In this document: positions 38,762 through 47,743 of the stretch, piece after piece | How the letters are laid out: each line of letters starts with the position of its first letter | Numbering within the stretch: the first letter of the stretch is position 1 | Source: Mariniblastus sp. | GTDB taxonomy: Bacteria > Planctomycetota > Planctomycetia > Pirellulales > Pirellulaceae | Direction: 5' to 3' | Length of the DNA: 64,000 nt | NCBI GenBank assembly: GCA_022447555.1 | Contig: JAKVBF010000010.1 | Coordinates: 141,257 to 205,256 of the forward strand | Made by a program: the position numbers and the translations under genes | The notes under the pieces: generated by a model | Database searches by the model: none | Seen by the model: only the letters and a program-made list of their open reading frames with translations | What the model was told of the DNA's origin: nothing

Positions 38762-39982
38762 ATGAATAGACCCTCAAGCGAATTGCTCGAGTACGTGAAA
38801 TGTTTGGATCATTACCATTCAGAAATGACCTCATTAGTTGAACGATTATGCAACCAGAATTCCGGCACGCACAATCTTGAAGGCCTGCTGAAGGTGCAGG
38901 AAATATTGTTAAGTGAATCCTCGGTACTAAATGCGAAGACCGATGTTTACGACATCCCACCACAGTCCTGTGTCGATGACGCAGGTCAACTGATCGCGAA
39001 GCCACTGGGTCGGCTATTACATATCGTGAAGCGACCTGAGATTCGGCCTCGAGTTTTACTATGCATCCATATGGATACGGTTTATGGACAAGAATCAGCC
39101 TTTCAGACGTGCCGTTGGGATGGAGAGCATCGGCTCAATGGGCCGGGAGTAGCGGACGCTAAAGGGGGACTTGTGGTGATGCTCTATGCGTTGCGAGCTC
39201 TGGAATCCAGTCCGCTGGCTGGCAAAGTGGGGTGGGAAGTGATCATCAATCCGGATGAGGAGATTGGATCCGTCGGGAGCGGTGAATTTTTAGCGCAGCG
39301 AGCCGGTCAAGCCGATTGGGGGTTGCTGTTCGAACCCTCACTACCTGACGGGACATTCGTTTCAACGCGAAAAGGGACGGGTAATTTCGAATTCGTTTTT
39401 CGAGGGCGCAGCGCGCACTCCGGTCGCGAGTTTGAGAAGGGACGGAATGCGATTGTTGCTTGCTGTAAAATGATGAACGATATTTGGCATCTCAATGGAA
39501 AGACCGAAGCGACGTATAATGTGGGGCGGATCAGCGGAGGCGGCGCTCTGAACATCGTTCCTGAATTGGCAATCGGGCGAGTCAACGTCCGCGTCTCTTC
39601 GGTGGAGGAGCAACACGAGGTGGAGCGTTTGCTGGGTCAGTTGGTGGAGGACTACAACTCGCAAGAAGGCCCGATGGAAGGGATTGCGGTTGAGCAATAC
39701 GGGAAATTCACATCACCGCCAAAAGAGTTGACGCCTCAGATTGAAAAATTACAGAGAAGCGTTGAGGAATGTGGGCGTCTGCTGGGTATTCCGGTTGCGT
39801 GGCAAGCAACTGGTGGAGCCTGCGATGGCAACAAATTTGCCGCTGCCGGCCTGCCTAATATTGATACTTTAGGCCCACAGGGGGGCGAAATCCACAGTCA
39901 CTCAGAATACCTTCTGACCGATACCTTGGTCCCCCGCGCAAAATTGGCGGCCTTGATACTCATGAGTTTGGCTTCTGAGTGA
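38762..39982 (+). CDS. M20 family metallopeptidase, carboxypeptidase G2-like
   Basis: 406 residues from ATG 38762, with AGGAAGGA 11-18 bases upstream. The M20 di-zinc site is complete: HMDTVYG, GPGVADAKGG, NPDEEIGSVGS and a late His near GGEIHSHSEYL. It resembles carboxypeptidase G2, which removes C-terminal Glu from N-acyl-glutamates. It stands 95 bases upstream of the aminotransferase-astA-astD genes. In that context it could hydrolyse N-succinylglutamate to succinate and glutamate, the step of AstE, which is missing here. The family is sure; the substrate is inference. Confidence 0.88.
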   Translation: MNRPSSELLEYVKCLDHYHSEMTSLVERLCNQNSGTHNLEGLLKVQEILLSESSVLNAKTDVYDIPPQSCVDDAGQLIAKPLGRLLHIVKRPEIRPRVLLCIHMDTVYGQESAFQTCRWDGEHRLNGPGVADAKGGLVVMLYALRALESSPLAGKVGWEVIINPDEEIGSVGSGEFLAQRAGQADWGLLFEPSLPDGTFVSTRKGTGNFEFVFRGRSAHSGREFEKGRNAIVACCKMMNDIWHLNGKTEATYNVGRISGGGALNIVPELAIGRVNVRVSSVEEQHEVERLLGQLVEDYNSQEGPMEGIAVEQYGKFTSPPKELTPQIEKLQRSVEECGRLLGIPVAWQATGGACDGNKFAAAGLPNIDTLGPQGGEIHSHSEYLLTDTLVPRAKLAALILMSLASE

Positions 39983-40077
39983 CCAGTCTTTTTGATTCAG
40001 TCTCAAGTCCCTATGATGCTGGATAGATCGGGCCGCCAACCCGCTAGTCTCTCATTCATACGCACTTTGGAAATGCC

Positions 40078-41487
40078 ATGAGCAATCATAATGAAACGTC
40101 CACGTTCGCGCAGCAACTTCGTTCAGATCCCCGCTTGGCCGAGGCCAAGCAATTGATTCTCGATGCGGTTGCCGATCATCAGCGCAACATTGTTAACGTG
40201 CGACCTGCTAGTCCTGCACTGGAGGCGGACTATCAACAAATGCTTGATGGGTTTGGAGAGATACGCGGGGGGAAGCTTTACTTCCCCTATTTATCCAGTG
40301 GTTTGGGCAATGGGCCTTTTGTGGAACTGGCTGATGGCAGTGTCAAACTGGATATGATTACGGGTATCGGTGTCCATGGGTACGGTCACAGTCATCCACG
40401 ATTGGTGGAGGCCGGAATTGACGCGGCGTTGTCGGATACGGTCATGCAAGGCAATCTTCAGCAGGGGCCGGAGAGTTTCGAGTTGGTCAAACTTTTGACT
40501 CAGAAGGCGAACGAAACGGGCGGTCATTTAGCACACTGTTTTCTATCGACCAGTGGTGCCATGGCAAATGAAAATTCGCTCAAGATAGCCTTTCAGAAAA
40601 ACCAGCCGGCCAATCGTGTGGTGGCCTTTTCACACTGTTTTGCCGGGCGGACTTTGGCCTTGTCTCAGGTGACTGATAAACCGGGCAACCGAGTTGGTTT
40701 GCCGGATACCATCGCTGTCGATTACATTCCATTTTTCAAATCCAGTGACCCGGCTGGCAGTACCGCGTTGGCCGTCAATCATCTGAGGTGGCAAATCAAA
40801 AGGCATCCTGGCAAGATCGCGGCTTTGTGGATGGAGTTGATTCAAGGTGAGGGTGGTTACTATGCTGGTAGCCCGGAATTCTTCAAAGCGTTGTGCGCGG
40901 TTGCCAAAGAAAACAATATTGCAGTCATTGCCGATGAGGTGCAGACCTTTGGTCGAACCAGCCGTCTTTATGCCTTTCAGCACTTTGGTTTAGATCAATA
41001 CGTGGATCTGGTTACAATTGGTAAAATCAGCCAAGTCTGTGCGACGCTGTATACGGACGAATACAAACCAAAACCGGGGTTGATCAGTCAAACGTTTACG
41101 GGAAGTAGTTGGGCCATTATTGCCGCCAATGCGATCATTCAGGGTTTGATTGATCAGGGCCACTATGGCGTTGATGGGCGAAACCAGAAATTGCACGCTT
41201 ATTTTCAGGCGGGTCTAGAGGGGATTGCCAAACGGCACCCCGAGGCCGTTTCGGGACCCTATGGTGTCGGTGGTATGGTGGCCTTCACTCCGTTTGAAGG
41301 TGAATTGAACCAGTCCAAAGAGATGGTGAATCGTATGTACCATGCCGGTTTGATGTCTTTTATTGCAGGTTCAGATCCCGTTCGGATTCGTTTCTTGATG
41401 CCGCTAGGATCGGTCGAAGAGCGTCATATTGATTTAGCCTGTCAAATCATTGAGCAAATTGTTGAAGAGATGAGTTCCGAAGCATAA
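40078..41487 (+). CDS. Class III aminotransferase, probable succinylornithine transaminase
   Basis: 469 residues with the PLP class III layout: an extended N-terminus, GIGVHGYGHSHPRL, CFLSTSGAMANENSLKIA, the metal/PLP segment VIADEVQTFGRT and the Schiff-base Lys in VTIGKISQV. It is longer than Escherichia coli AstC (about 406) and not a close match. By position, 9 bases before astA, it most likely handles the ornithine-delta amino group of succinylornithine. An acetylornithine or lysine aminotransferase is the alternative. Confidence 0.8.
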   Translation: MSNHNETSTFAQQLRSDPRLAEAKQLILDAVADHQRNIVNVRPASPALEADYQQMLDGFGEIRGGKLYFPYLSSGLGNGPFVELADGSVKLDMITGIGVHGYGHSHPRLVEAGIDAALSDTVMQGNLQQGPESFELVKLLTQKANETGGHLAHCFLSTSGAMANENSLKIAFQKNQPANRVVAFSHCFAGRTLALSQVTDKPGNRVGLPDTIAVDYIPFFKSSDPAGSTALAVNHLRWQIKRHPGKIAALWMELIQGEGGYYAGSPEFFKALCAVAKENNIAVIADEVQTFGRTSRLYAFQHFGLDQYVDLVTIGKISQVCATLYTDEYKPKPGLISQTFTGSSWAIIAANAIIQGLIDQGHYGVDGRNQKLHAYFQAGLEGIAKRHPEAVSGPYGVGGMVAFTPFEGELNQSKEMVNRMYHAGLMSFIAGSDPVRIRFLMPLGSVEERHIDLACQIIEQIVEEMSSEA

Positions 41488-41496
41488 GGTTGCTGG

Positions 41497-42543
41497 ATGT
41501 TGATCGTAAGAAAAGTCAAAGAGTCTGACTTGGAACCGCTGTACGAGCTGATCGGTCAGGCGGAGTTGGGGCTTACGTCTCTAGCAATCTCTAAACAGAA
41601 GCTCAAATCTCGGATTGAACGGTCGGTATTTGCTTTTTCTCGAGATGTAGCGAAACCTGATGGTGAACCCTATGTTTTTGTGATGGTAGATTCGATGAGT
41701 GGCCGCTTGGTTGGAACCGCGGCAATTTATAGCAAAGTGGGGGGCTTCGAACCGTTCTACTCATACCGGATCAAAACATCGGTGCACCAATCGTCTGAAT
41801 TGGATGTGCACAAGAAGATACGGGTGTTGCATCTCAATGCAGAACACAATGGACCAACTGAAATTGGGAGCTTGTTTCTGGCACCGGACTATTGGGGACA
41901 GGGGCATGGCCGCTTGTTATCATTGACTCGCTTTCTTTTCATAGCCCAATTTCCAGAACGGTTTGAATCGGAGGTGATTGCTGAGATGCGAGGTGTTGTG
42001 GAGCCGGGTGGAAGATCTCCCTTTTGGTCGGCTTTGGGTTCTCATTTTTTTCAAATCGACTTCCCTCGCGCTGAGACGTTGACTTCCCAATCGAAGAAGT
42101 TCATTGCTGATTTGATGCCTAAGCATCCGATTTATTTGCCACTTCTTCCTAAGGAGGCTCAAGATGTTATCGGTTGCGTGCATCGCAATACGAAGCCAGC
42201 CAAAGCGATGCTTGAAAAAGAGGGTTTTGAGTTCCGTGAGTTTGTCGATATTTTCGATGGAGGTCCGACACTCCATTGTGAACGAGCTGGAATTCGATCC
42301 GTTCGTGACAGTCGCAGCGGACCGGTTTCTGAAATCGTGGCGAAGCACTCCGGGTCTGATGATTGGGTGATTGCCAATACGGATCTTGATTTTCGGTGTT
42401 GTCGGGGAGCCGTTACATGGAATGCTTCTGGCGCCGTCATCGATCAAGAGACCGCCGAGAGATTGGGTCTCTCACCGGGTGATCTGTTACGAAGTATCGA
42501 AGTACGCCCTAAAGTACGCCCTAAAGTACGCCCTAGTCAATAA
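41497..42543 (+). CDS. astA: Arginine N-succinyltransferase
   Basis: 348 residues, matching AstA throughout: LTSLAISKQKLKSRIERS, the TEIGSLFLAPDYWGQGHGRLLS segment, EVIAEMRGV, SPFWSALGSHFFQIDF, LMPKHPIYLPLLPKEAQDVIG and FVDIFDGGPTLHCE. It transfers succinyl from succinyl-CoA to the alpha-amino group of arginine, the first step of the AST catabolic pathway. The last codons are a threefold 12-base in-frame repeat (42500-42535) giving repeated Lys-Val-Arg-Pro. The C-terminus differs from enterobacterial AstA. Confidence 0.94.
   Translation: MLIVRKVKESDLEPLYELIGQAELGLTSLAISKQKLKSRIERSVFAFSRDVAKPDGEPYVFVMVDSMSGRLVGTAAIYSKVGGFEPFYSYRIKTSVHQSSELDVHKKIRVLHLNAEHNGPTEIGSLFLAPDYWGQGHGRLLSLTRFLFIAQFPERFESEVIAEMRGVVEPGGRSPFWSALGSHFFQIDFPRAETLTSQSKKFIADLMPKHPIYLPLLPKEAQDVIGCVHRNTKPAKAMLEKEGFEFREFVDIFDGGPTLHCERAGIRSVRDSRSGPVSEIVAKHSGSDDWVIANTDLDFRCCRGAVTWNASGAVIDQETAERLGLSPGDLLRSIEVRPKVRPKVRPSQ
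42500..42535 (+). repeat. 12-base tandem repeat, three copies, in astA
   Basis: The unit AAGTACGCCCTA occurs three times without mismatch, in frame, and encodes (K)VRP repeats at the AstA C-terminus just before the stop. Slippage would change length by four residues without shifting the frame. Confidence 0.9.
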
Positions 42544-42554
42544 AAAGGAATTGC

Positions 42555-44057
42555 ATGTCCAATCAACCTGAAGGTCTTACTCATGAACTCGAAGATCGTG
42601 GTCAGTTGATTGGCGGTCGCTGGCAGGTGCTGGGCGACTCCGAGCTTGTTTCAGAATGCCCCGTCAATGGAGCGACTGTGTGGCGAGGCCAGTCGGCTGG
42701 TGAAGCGTTAATCGACGGAGCGTTCAAGTCAGCTCGCCAGGCGGTAAAGGGTTGGGGGCAGTTAGATGTAGGGGAAAGAATCCAATACGTTGAAGCGTTT
42801 GCCGAGCTGGTTGGCTCGCAAAGTGAGCAGTTGGCGGAGTTGATCTCGGCCGAGACGGGGAAGCCGCTTTGGGAGTCAAAGACGGAGGCGGCTGCCTGCG
42901 TCGGCAAGATCGCGGTCTCCGTGGATGCCTTTCGGCAACGCCGTGATACGTCTTCTTTTGAGATGGGAGAATTGCGAGCGGTCACACGGTTTAAACCGTT
43001 TGGCGTGATGGGTGTTTTAGGGCCATTTAATTTTCCAGCCCATTTGCCAAACGGTCATATTGTGCCGGCCTTGATTGCCGGCAATACGATTGTTTTTAAA
43101 CCGAGTGAAATGACGCCGGCTGTGGGTCAGTGGATGACTCAGAAATGGTGTGAGGTAGACTTGCCAGCTGGGGTGTTAAATCTAGTTCAAGGTGGTCGTA
43201 ACGTCGGTATCGGCATTGCGAATCATCACGAATTAGACGGGCTACTGTTCACAGGGAGCAGCGCTGCCGGCAAGGCGTTGCATCAGGCCTTTGGTAGTCA
43301 CCCGCAAAAAATGTTGGCTTTGGAAATGGGAGGGAATAATCCTTTAATCGTTCATGAGGTGGCCGATCTAAAAGCCGCAGCGTATCTGTCGGTTCTTTCA
43401 GCATACATTACGGCGGGCCAGCGGTGCACCTGCGCTCGTCGCTTGATTGTTGTGGACGGCTCTGATACCGAGCAATTTTTAGAAGAGATGGTGTCCATGA
43501 TCGGCCGACTTCAAATAGGGTTTTACACCGATTCAGTTGAACCTTTTGCGGGCACTGTGATTTCTGCCGATCAGGGTCGCAAATTACGTTTGTCCTACGA
43601 AGAGTTGCTTGGCCGAGGGGCTCATCCACTGGTGCCGCTAACGCGATTAAATGATTGCGATGCATTGTTGTCACCTGCTTTGGTCGATGTGACTGAGTTA
43701 AAAGATCGTGATGATGAAGAGTTGTTTGGGCCTCTTCTTAATCTCATTCGTGTTCCCAGTTTTTCAGCGGCCATCGACGAGGCCAACAATACGGCTTACG
43801 GACTGTCTGCCGGTTTGTTGAGTGATCGTCGCGAAAATTTTGAGCCTTTCATCCGCGAGATACGGGCGGGGATTGTCAATTGGAATCGCCAAACAACCGG
43901 AGCGACCGGGAAGATGCCTTTTGGTGGGTGCGGTCTCAGTGGAAACAACCGGCCTAGCGCCTATTTTGCGGCTGACTATTGCTCATTTCCTACCGCCTCT
44001 TTAGAGGCAAGTCAGTTGAGAATGCCAGAGAAATTAATGACAGGAATCAGGTCTTAG
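42555..44057 (+). CDS. astD: Succinylglutamate-semialdehyde dehydrogenase
   Basis: 500 residues. It oxidises N-succinylglutamate semialdehyde to N-succinylglutamate with NAD(P)+. Strong AstD signatures: FGPFNFPAHLPNGHIVPALIAGNT, LFTGSSAAGKALH, the catalytic Glu in ALEMGGNNPLI, the catalytic Cys in AGQRCTCARRL, EELFGPLLNLIRV, and IVNWNRQTTGATGKMPFGGCG. It starts 11 bases after astA with AAAAGGAA as ribosome site, and fhcB follows after 4 bases, so all are one transcript. Confidence 0.95.
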   Translation: MSNQPEGLTHELEDRGQLIGGRWQVLGDSELVSECPVNGATVWRGQSAGEALIDGAFKSARQAVKGWGQLDVGERIQYVEAFAELVGSQSEQLAELISAETGKPLWESKTEAAACVGKIAVSVDAFRQRRDTSSFEMGELRAVTRFKPFGVMGVLGPFNFPAHLPNGHIVPALIAGNTIVFKPSEMTPAVGQWMTQKWCEVDLPAGVLNLVQGGRNVGIGIANHHELDGLLFTGSSAAGKALHQAFGSHPQKMLALEMGGNNPLIVHEVADLKAAAYLSVLSAYITAGQRCTCARRLIVVDGSDTEQFLEEMVSMIGRLQIGFYTDSVEPFAGTVISADQGRKLRLSYEELLGRGAHPLVPLTRLNDCDALLSPALVDVTELKDRDDEELFGPLLNLIRVPSFSAAIDEANNTAYGLSAGLLSDRRENFEPFIREIRAGIVNWNRQTTGATGKMPFGGCGLSGNNRPSAYFAADYCSFPTASLEASQLRMPEKLMTGIRS

Positions 44058-44061
44058 TGTC

Positions 44062-45324
44062 ATGACTGAAACGTGGCTAGGTAGAGGGATGCAGCAGGTA
44101 GCGTGTGCTTCCTGTAGCTTGCTTTGTGATGATATCGAAGCGGGCTTCGATCAGCATGGCGACTGGTTGGTCAAGGGTGCCTGCTCCCAAGGCCGCAGGT
44201 TGTTGGAAAAGGTATGGCAGGATCACGTGCCGCAATACAAAGTCGGCTCGCGAACAGTGAACCTAGCAACAGCCGTACAAGCTGCCAAGGATTTGTTGAT
44301 TGATTCTCGTATGCCATTAATTACCGGGTTGAGTGGCGTTGGGATGGAGTGTCAGCAAGTTGCGATGCGGTTGGCGCGGGAGATTGCGAGTACGATTGAT
44401 GTTGATTGTGACCCCGATCGTTCAAGGCAATTAGCATTTCAACGAGTCGGTGGGGTGACAGCCACTTTAGGCGAGGTGCGTAATCGGGCTGATTGGTTGG
44501 TTTTTTGGTGCTGCGACCCAACCCAGAGTCATCCGCGTTTCTGGGAGCGAAGCGACGCGGATTCAAAAAAAGTAATGGTCATCGGGCCAACGGATTGGAC
44601 AAAGGGGCGTGCGGATCATTTTGTTCCGTTGCAATGTGAACAGTCTGCCGACGCGATCGCAGTCTGCCAGGGGATCGTACAAGAAGCTTATTTTGATCCG
44701 GCATCCATTGTCGCTGCGACGGGGGTTGAGCTGAGTGGGTGGGAAGCGGTCCTACAACTACTCAATCAAGCAAACTACGTGGCTTGTATTTGCGATGCGG
44801 GGGTTTCGGATGCCTCTTGTTGGAACGTCACCCAAGACCGAATGTCGGATTGGTCGATCATGATGAATCGTCAGACGCGATTTGTTTGTCTTCAGCTTGG
44901 GCAACAGGCGAATCGTCTAGCAGCGGAAAATGTGCTGGCCATGAACACCGGTTTTTCTTCGGGCGTGAGTCTGATGAGGAGCCAGCCTGAATTTAATTAT
45001 TTAGAGTATGCGACAGAAACGCTGCTCAGCCGTAAGGAAGTAGACTCCATCTTGTTGATTTCAGGGGTGGGCGTGGAGCGGTTGAGTAAGGATGCGAGGA
45101 AGCGTCTTGGCGAGATACCGAAAATCGTATTTCAAGATGACTGGTCGTCATCACAAGTTAAAAATCTCGATTGGAACGAGGGGGATGTATCAGTTCGGGC
45201 CGGGGGAATGATGATGGGCGAATGGGCGCGCATGGATGATGTTTTATTACCTTTTCCCGTTGAGTTGGACCCCTACCAGAATCCTGGGTTTACTTTCCTA
45301 AGCCATCTTTTGGAAGCGGTTTAG
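44062..45324 (+). CDS. fhcB: Formyltransferase/hydrolase complex subunit B, formylmethanofuran dehydrogenase subunit B-like
   Basis: 420 residues. Near the N-terminus VACASCSLLCDDIE gives the C-x2-C-x3-C iron-sulfur motif of FwdB/FmdB/FhcB, with a further Cys at KGACSQGR about 20 residues on. The rest shows the molybdopterin-oxidoreductase-like fold (LITGLSGVGMECQQVAMRLAR, WLVFWCCDPTQSHPRFWER). In tetrahydromethanopterin C1 metabolism, known in Planctomycetes, FhcB is part of the four-subunit Fhc complex. Its partners fhcA, fhcC and fhcD are not in this window. It sits 4 bases behind astD. I consider the family secure, the biochemical role inferred. Confidence 0.85.
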   Translation: MTETWLGRGMQQVACASCSLLCDDIEAGFDQHGDWLVKGACSQGRRLLEKVWQDHVPQYKVGSRTVNLATAVQAAKDLLIDSRMPLITGLSGVGMECQQVAMRLAREIASTIDVDCDPDRSRQLAFQRVGGVTATLGEVRNRADWLVFWCCDPTQSHPRFWERSDADSKKVMVIGPTDWTKGRADHFVPLQCEQSADAIAVCQGIVQEAYFDPASIVAATGVELSGWEAVLQLLNQANYVACICDAGVSDASCWNVTQDRMSDWSIMMNRQTRFVCLQLGQQANRLAAENVLAMNTGFSSGVSLMRSQPEFNYLEYATETLLSRKEVDSILLISGVGVERLSKDARKRLGEIPKIVFQDDWSSSQVKNLDWNEGDVSVRAGGMMMGEWARMDDVLLPFPVELDPYQNPGFTFLSHLLEAV

Positions 45325-45559
45325 GCCAGGTGTCCGGTTGTCTTGGAATCCTTTTCGGTTTCCCGCGTATAGCCGCTCTTCGGCTCGACCGTTGGTCCCG
45401 GAATGTCGGGTCAGGCATAGAGATGCCGATTACACGAGTAAAGTTTGATTTATCGGTTGTTTGTGGGTAAAATGATACGACGAAAGGGCTTTTTAAGTGC
45501 TACTTTCTTCATGGACTATCACCGTCCGTGGATCCCACCTTATCGGAGTAACGTCGCCC

Positions 45560-46627
45560 ATGTCACCACGTCTCAACCGCGCTTTTACCGTCATTGAGCT
45601 TTTGGTTGTGATTGCAATCATCGGTATCTTGATGGGGATTTTGCTGCCTGCCGTTCAGCAGGTTCGGGCGGCTGCTCGGCGGACGGATTGTCAAAACAAG
45701 CTGCGGCAGATGGCAATAGGTGCATTGAATCACGAATCAGCACTGGGAACCTTCCCAATTGGTCTCCGCGATGATGAGATGGAATTTGAAGATCCCACAC
45801 ATGGAATTTGGAGTTGGGGCACTTTTTTGATGCCTTATACAGAATTGAACAACGCTTATGACGTGCTGAACCCGAACAATATTTCGTTTGGGCAAAGGTT
45901 AGACGATGTGTTTACCACTCCCGACTTATTGGGTGTTGTGGAAACGGATTTTCAGATGTTTCTGTGTCCCTCTGACCTGTCCGAAGTCCTCAATGAACAT
46001 CGTGGAACGCTGGATATCTATGGTAATTTTGGTGTGATGGATATGACCGGCAATGGGCCCTTTGATATCGCAACATCCAATTATGTCGCGGCAAACAATG
46101 TGCATCGTTGCTCAGGTCCTAAATATACGGTTGGTGGGCGCAGTGGCCCGACGGGTACTTTTTCCTCTGTAGAACCCATAGGGATGGAGCGTATGACCGA
46201 CGGTACGTCATCGACCATTCTGTTTGGCGAGCGAACTTACGAAACCGTGAGTAACAAGATGAACCAAGAGCCGACGGGAGCCGCGCTCATCATTGGTTCG
46301 CGTGGCTTAGGGTCGTATGAGGAATCTGGATTTGGAGCTCCTGACGTTACCTTTTCCGGTTGGGGTGGAATTAATCATAATGGAACCGTAACCGGGCAAG
46401 GCTCCGTTGGAAGTCCCACAGATACGGATCGAAAACGTCAGGGAGTTTCCAGCAACCATGCGAACGGAGTGAATTTCGCGTTCGCCGATGGCCACGTGAG
46501 TTTCGTCGCTGAGAGTATCGATTCGTGGTATCTAAAAAATATTGCGGCTCCCAATTTAGAACAGTATGGGACCTACGAGAAATTGTTAGATATTTCCGAT
46601 GGCAATGTAGTTGAAGCCGATTTTTAA
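45560..46627 (+). CDS. DUF1559 pseudopilin-like protein with N-terminal methylation motif
   Basis: 355 residues from ATG 45560 (MSPRLNRAFTVIELLVV), which puts the prepilin cleavage site in its usual place; the in-frame upstream part from 45497 is unlikely to be coding. The PAVQQVRAAARRTDC segment and the C-terminal NHANGVNFAFADGHVSFVAE signature are present. Second member of the family in the window, and not a close copy of the one at 5246: the middle regions differ in length and sequence. It presumably reaches the envelope after prepilin peptidase processing; its role is unknown. Confidence 0.93.
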   Translation: MSPRLNRAFTVIELLVVIAIIGILMGILLPAVQQVRAAARRTDCQNKLRQMAIGALNHESALGTFPIGLRDDEMEFEDPTHGIWSWGTFLMPYTELNNAYDVLNPNNISFGQRLDDVFTTPDLLGVVETDFQMFLCPSDLSEVLNEHRGTLDIYGNFGVMDMTGNGPFDIATSNYVAANNVHRCSGPKYTVGGRSGPTGTFSSVEPIGMERMTDGTSSTILFGERTYETVSNKMNQEPTGAALIIGSRGLGSYEESGFGAPDVTFSGWGGINHNGTVTGQGSVGSPTDTDRKRQGVSSNHANGVNFAFADGHVSFVAESIDSWYLKNIAAPNLEQYGTYEKLLDISDGNVVEADF

Positions 46628-46712
46628 AATAGTCAGAACTTTCAATCACCTCCTTGCGAGGCTTTAATGCCAATTTATGGGACGCTGTTGCGGGTTCCCA
46701 GCTCTCTTTTGG

Positions 46713-47558
46713 CTAAGTCAATCGATAAAATTCGCTCGCTGTTTTCCCCATGATTTGCGCCTGCTCCGCTTCGCTGAGATGGTTGATGCAGCTTCGCATC
46801 GCCTCAATCACCTGCTGGTAAGATCCTGCTAACTGACATACAGGCCAGTCACTGCCAAACATACAACGGCTTGGTCCGAACAACTCGATAGCCGTATCCA
46901 CATAAGGCTGAAGGTCGCTAGGTTGCCATGATTGCCAATCGGCTTCGGTGATCAGTCCCGATAGCTTGCAGTAGACGTTATCGAATTGTGCCGCTTTGGC
47001 TAGGTCGCGACGCCAGGGTTCGAGTTCGCCCTTCACGATGAATGGCTTGGCGAGGTGATTAATGACCAACCGCAGATTCGGGAGTTTACCAGCGACCGTT
47101 GCGGCATGTTTCAGGTGGAAGTTGTAGAACAATAAATCGAAAGAAACATCGTGCTTTTGCAGAGTCTCCAATCCTCGAGTGATATCTTCGCGTAAGACGA
47201 AATCTGGATCTGGTTCATCTTGGATGACATGCCGGATCCCGACAAATTTAGGGTGGTCTTTAAATTCAAGCAGTTGTGATTCACAGCGTTCACTGGACAG
47301 GTCGACCCATCCGACGACGCCGACGATCCAGTCGTTTTCTTCGGCCAATTGCAGAGCCCAGCGGTTCTCTTCTAAATTGTGTTGCGTTTGAACAAAAACC
47401 GTTCCAGTGACGCCCGAGGCTTCACACAATGGCTGGAGATCGGCTGGTAGAAAGCTGCGACATATTTTGCCAAGTTCATTCGATTCTTGCCAGGAATAGT
47501 CGAATTCGGTTTTGCTGCGGTCCCAGAAGTGTTGGTGAGAATCAATCATCGGTTTCAT
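46713..47558 (-). CDS. Amidohydrolase family 2, L-fuconolactonase-like
   Basis: 281 residues with a TIM-barrel amidohydrolase layout: MIDSHQHFWDR at the N-terminus supplies the HxH metal pair, HLAKPFI on beta-5, and a late MFGSDWPVCQL with the conserved Asp. This matches the group containing L-fuconate and L-rhamnono lactonases, which open sugar lactones in Entner-Doudoroff-like pathways. No neighbouring sugar dehydrogenase or dehydratase helps fix the substrate; the gene lies alone on the minus strand between plus-strand genes. Confidence 0.88.
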   Translation of the reverse strand: MKPMIDSHQHFWDRSKTEFDYSWQESNELGKICRSFLPADLQPLCEASGVTGTVFVQTQHNLEENRWALQLAEENDWIVGVVGWVDLSSERCESQLLEFKDHPKFVGIRHVIQDEPDPDFVLREDITRGLETLQKHDVSFDLLFYNFHLKHAATVAGKLPNLRLVINHLAKPFIVKGELEPWRRDLAKAAQFDNVYCKLSGLITEADWQSWQPSDLQPYVDTAIELFGPSRCMFGSDWPVCQLAGSYQQVIEAMRSCINHLSEAEQAQIMGKTASEFYRLT

Positions 47559-47743
47559 TTCAATCTGGCGATAAAAACGGGGTAGGCCGGATCTCGTCCT
47601 ATATACAAACGGGATGAGAGGTATACTGCAGTCCGGTTAGCTCGGTCTTATTTGTGACAGAATGCCGCCAAATGATCAACATGCCGGCGCTGAGAGCAGC
47701 CGGCGAATGAAGCCTTTCGTTTGAATGCTTAGCGATCTGACTG

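Noticed and set aside
46646..46665. Possible terminator after the second DUF1559 gene
   Set aside because: Only a four-pair CCTC/GAGG stem with three T residues; too weak to call.
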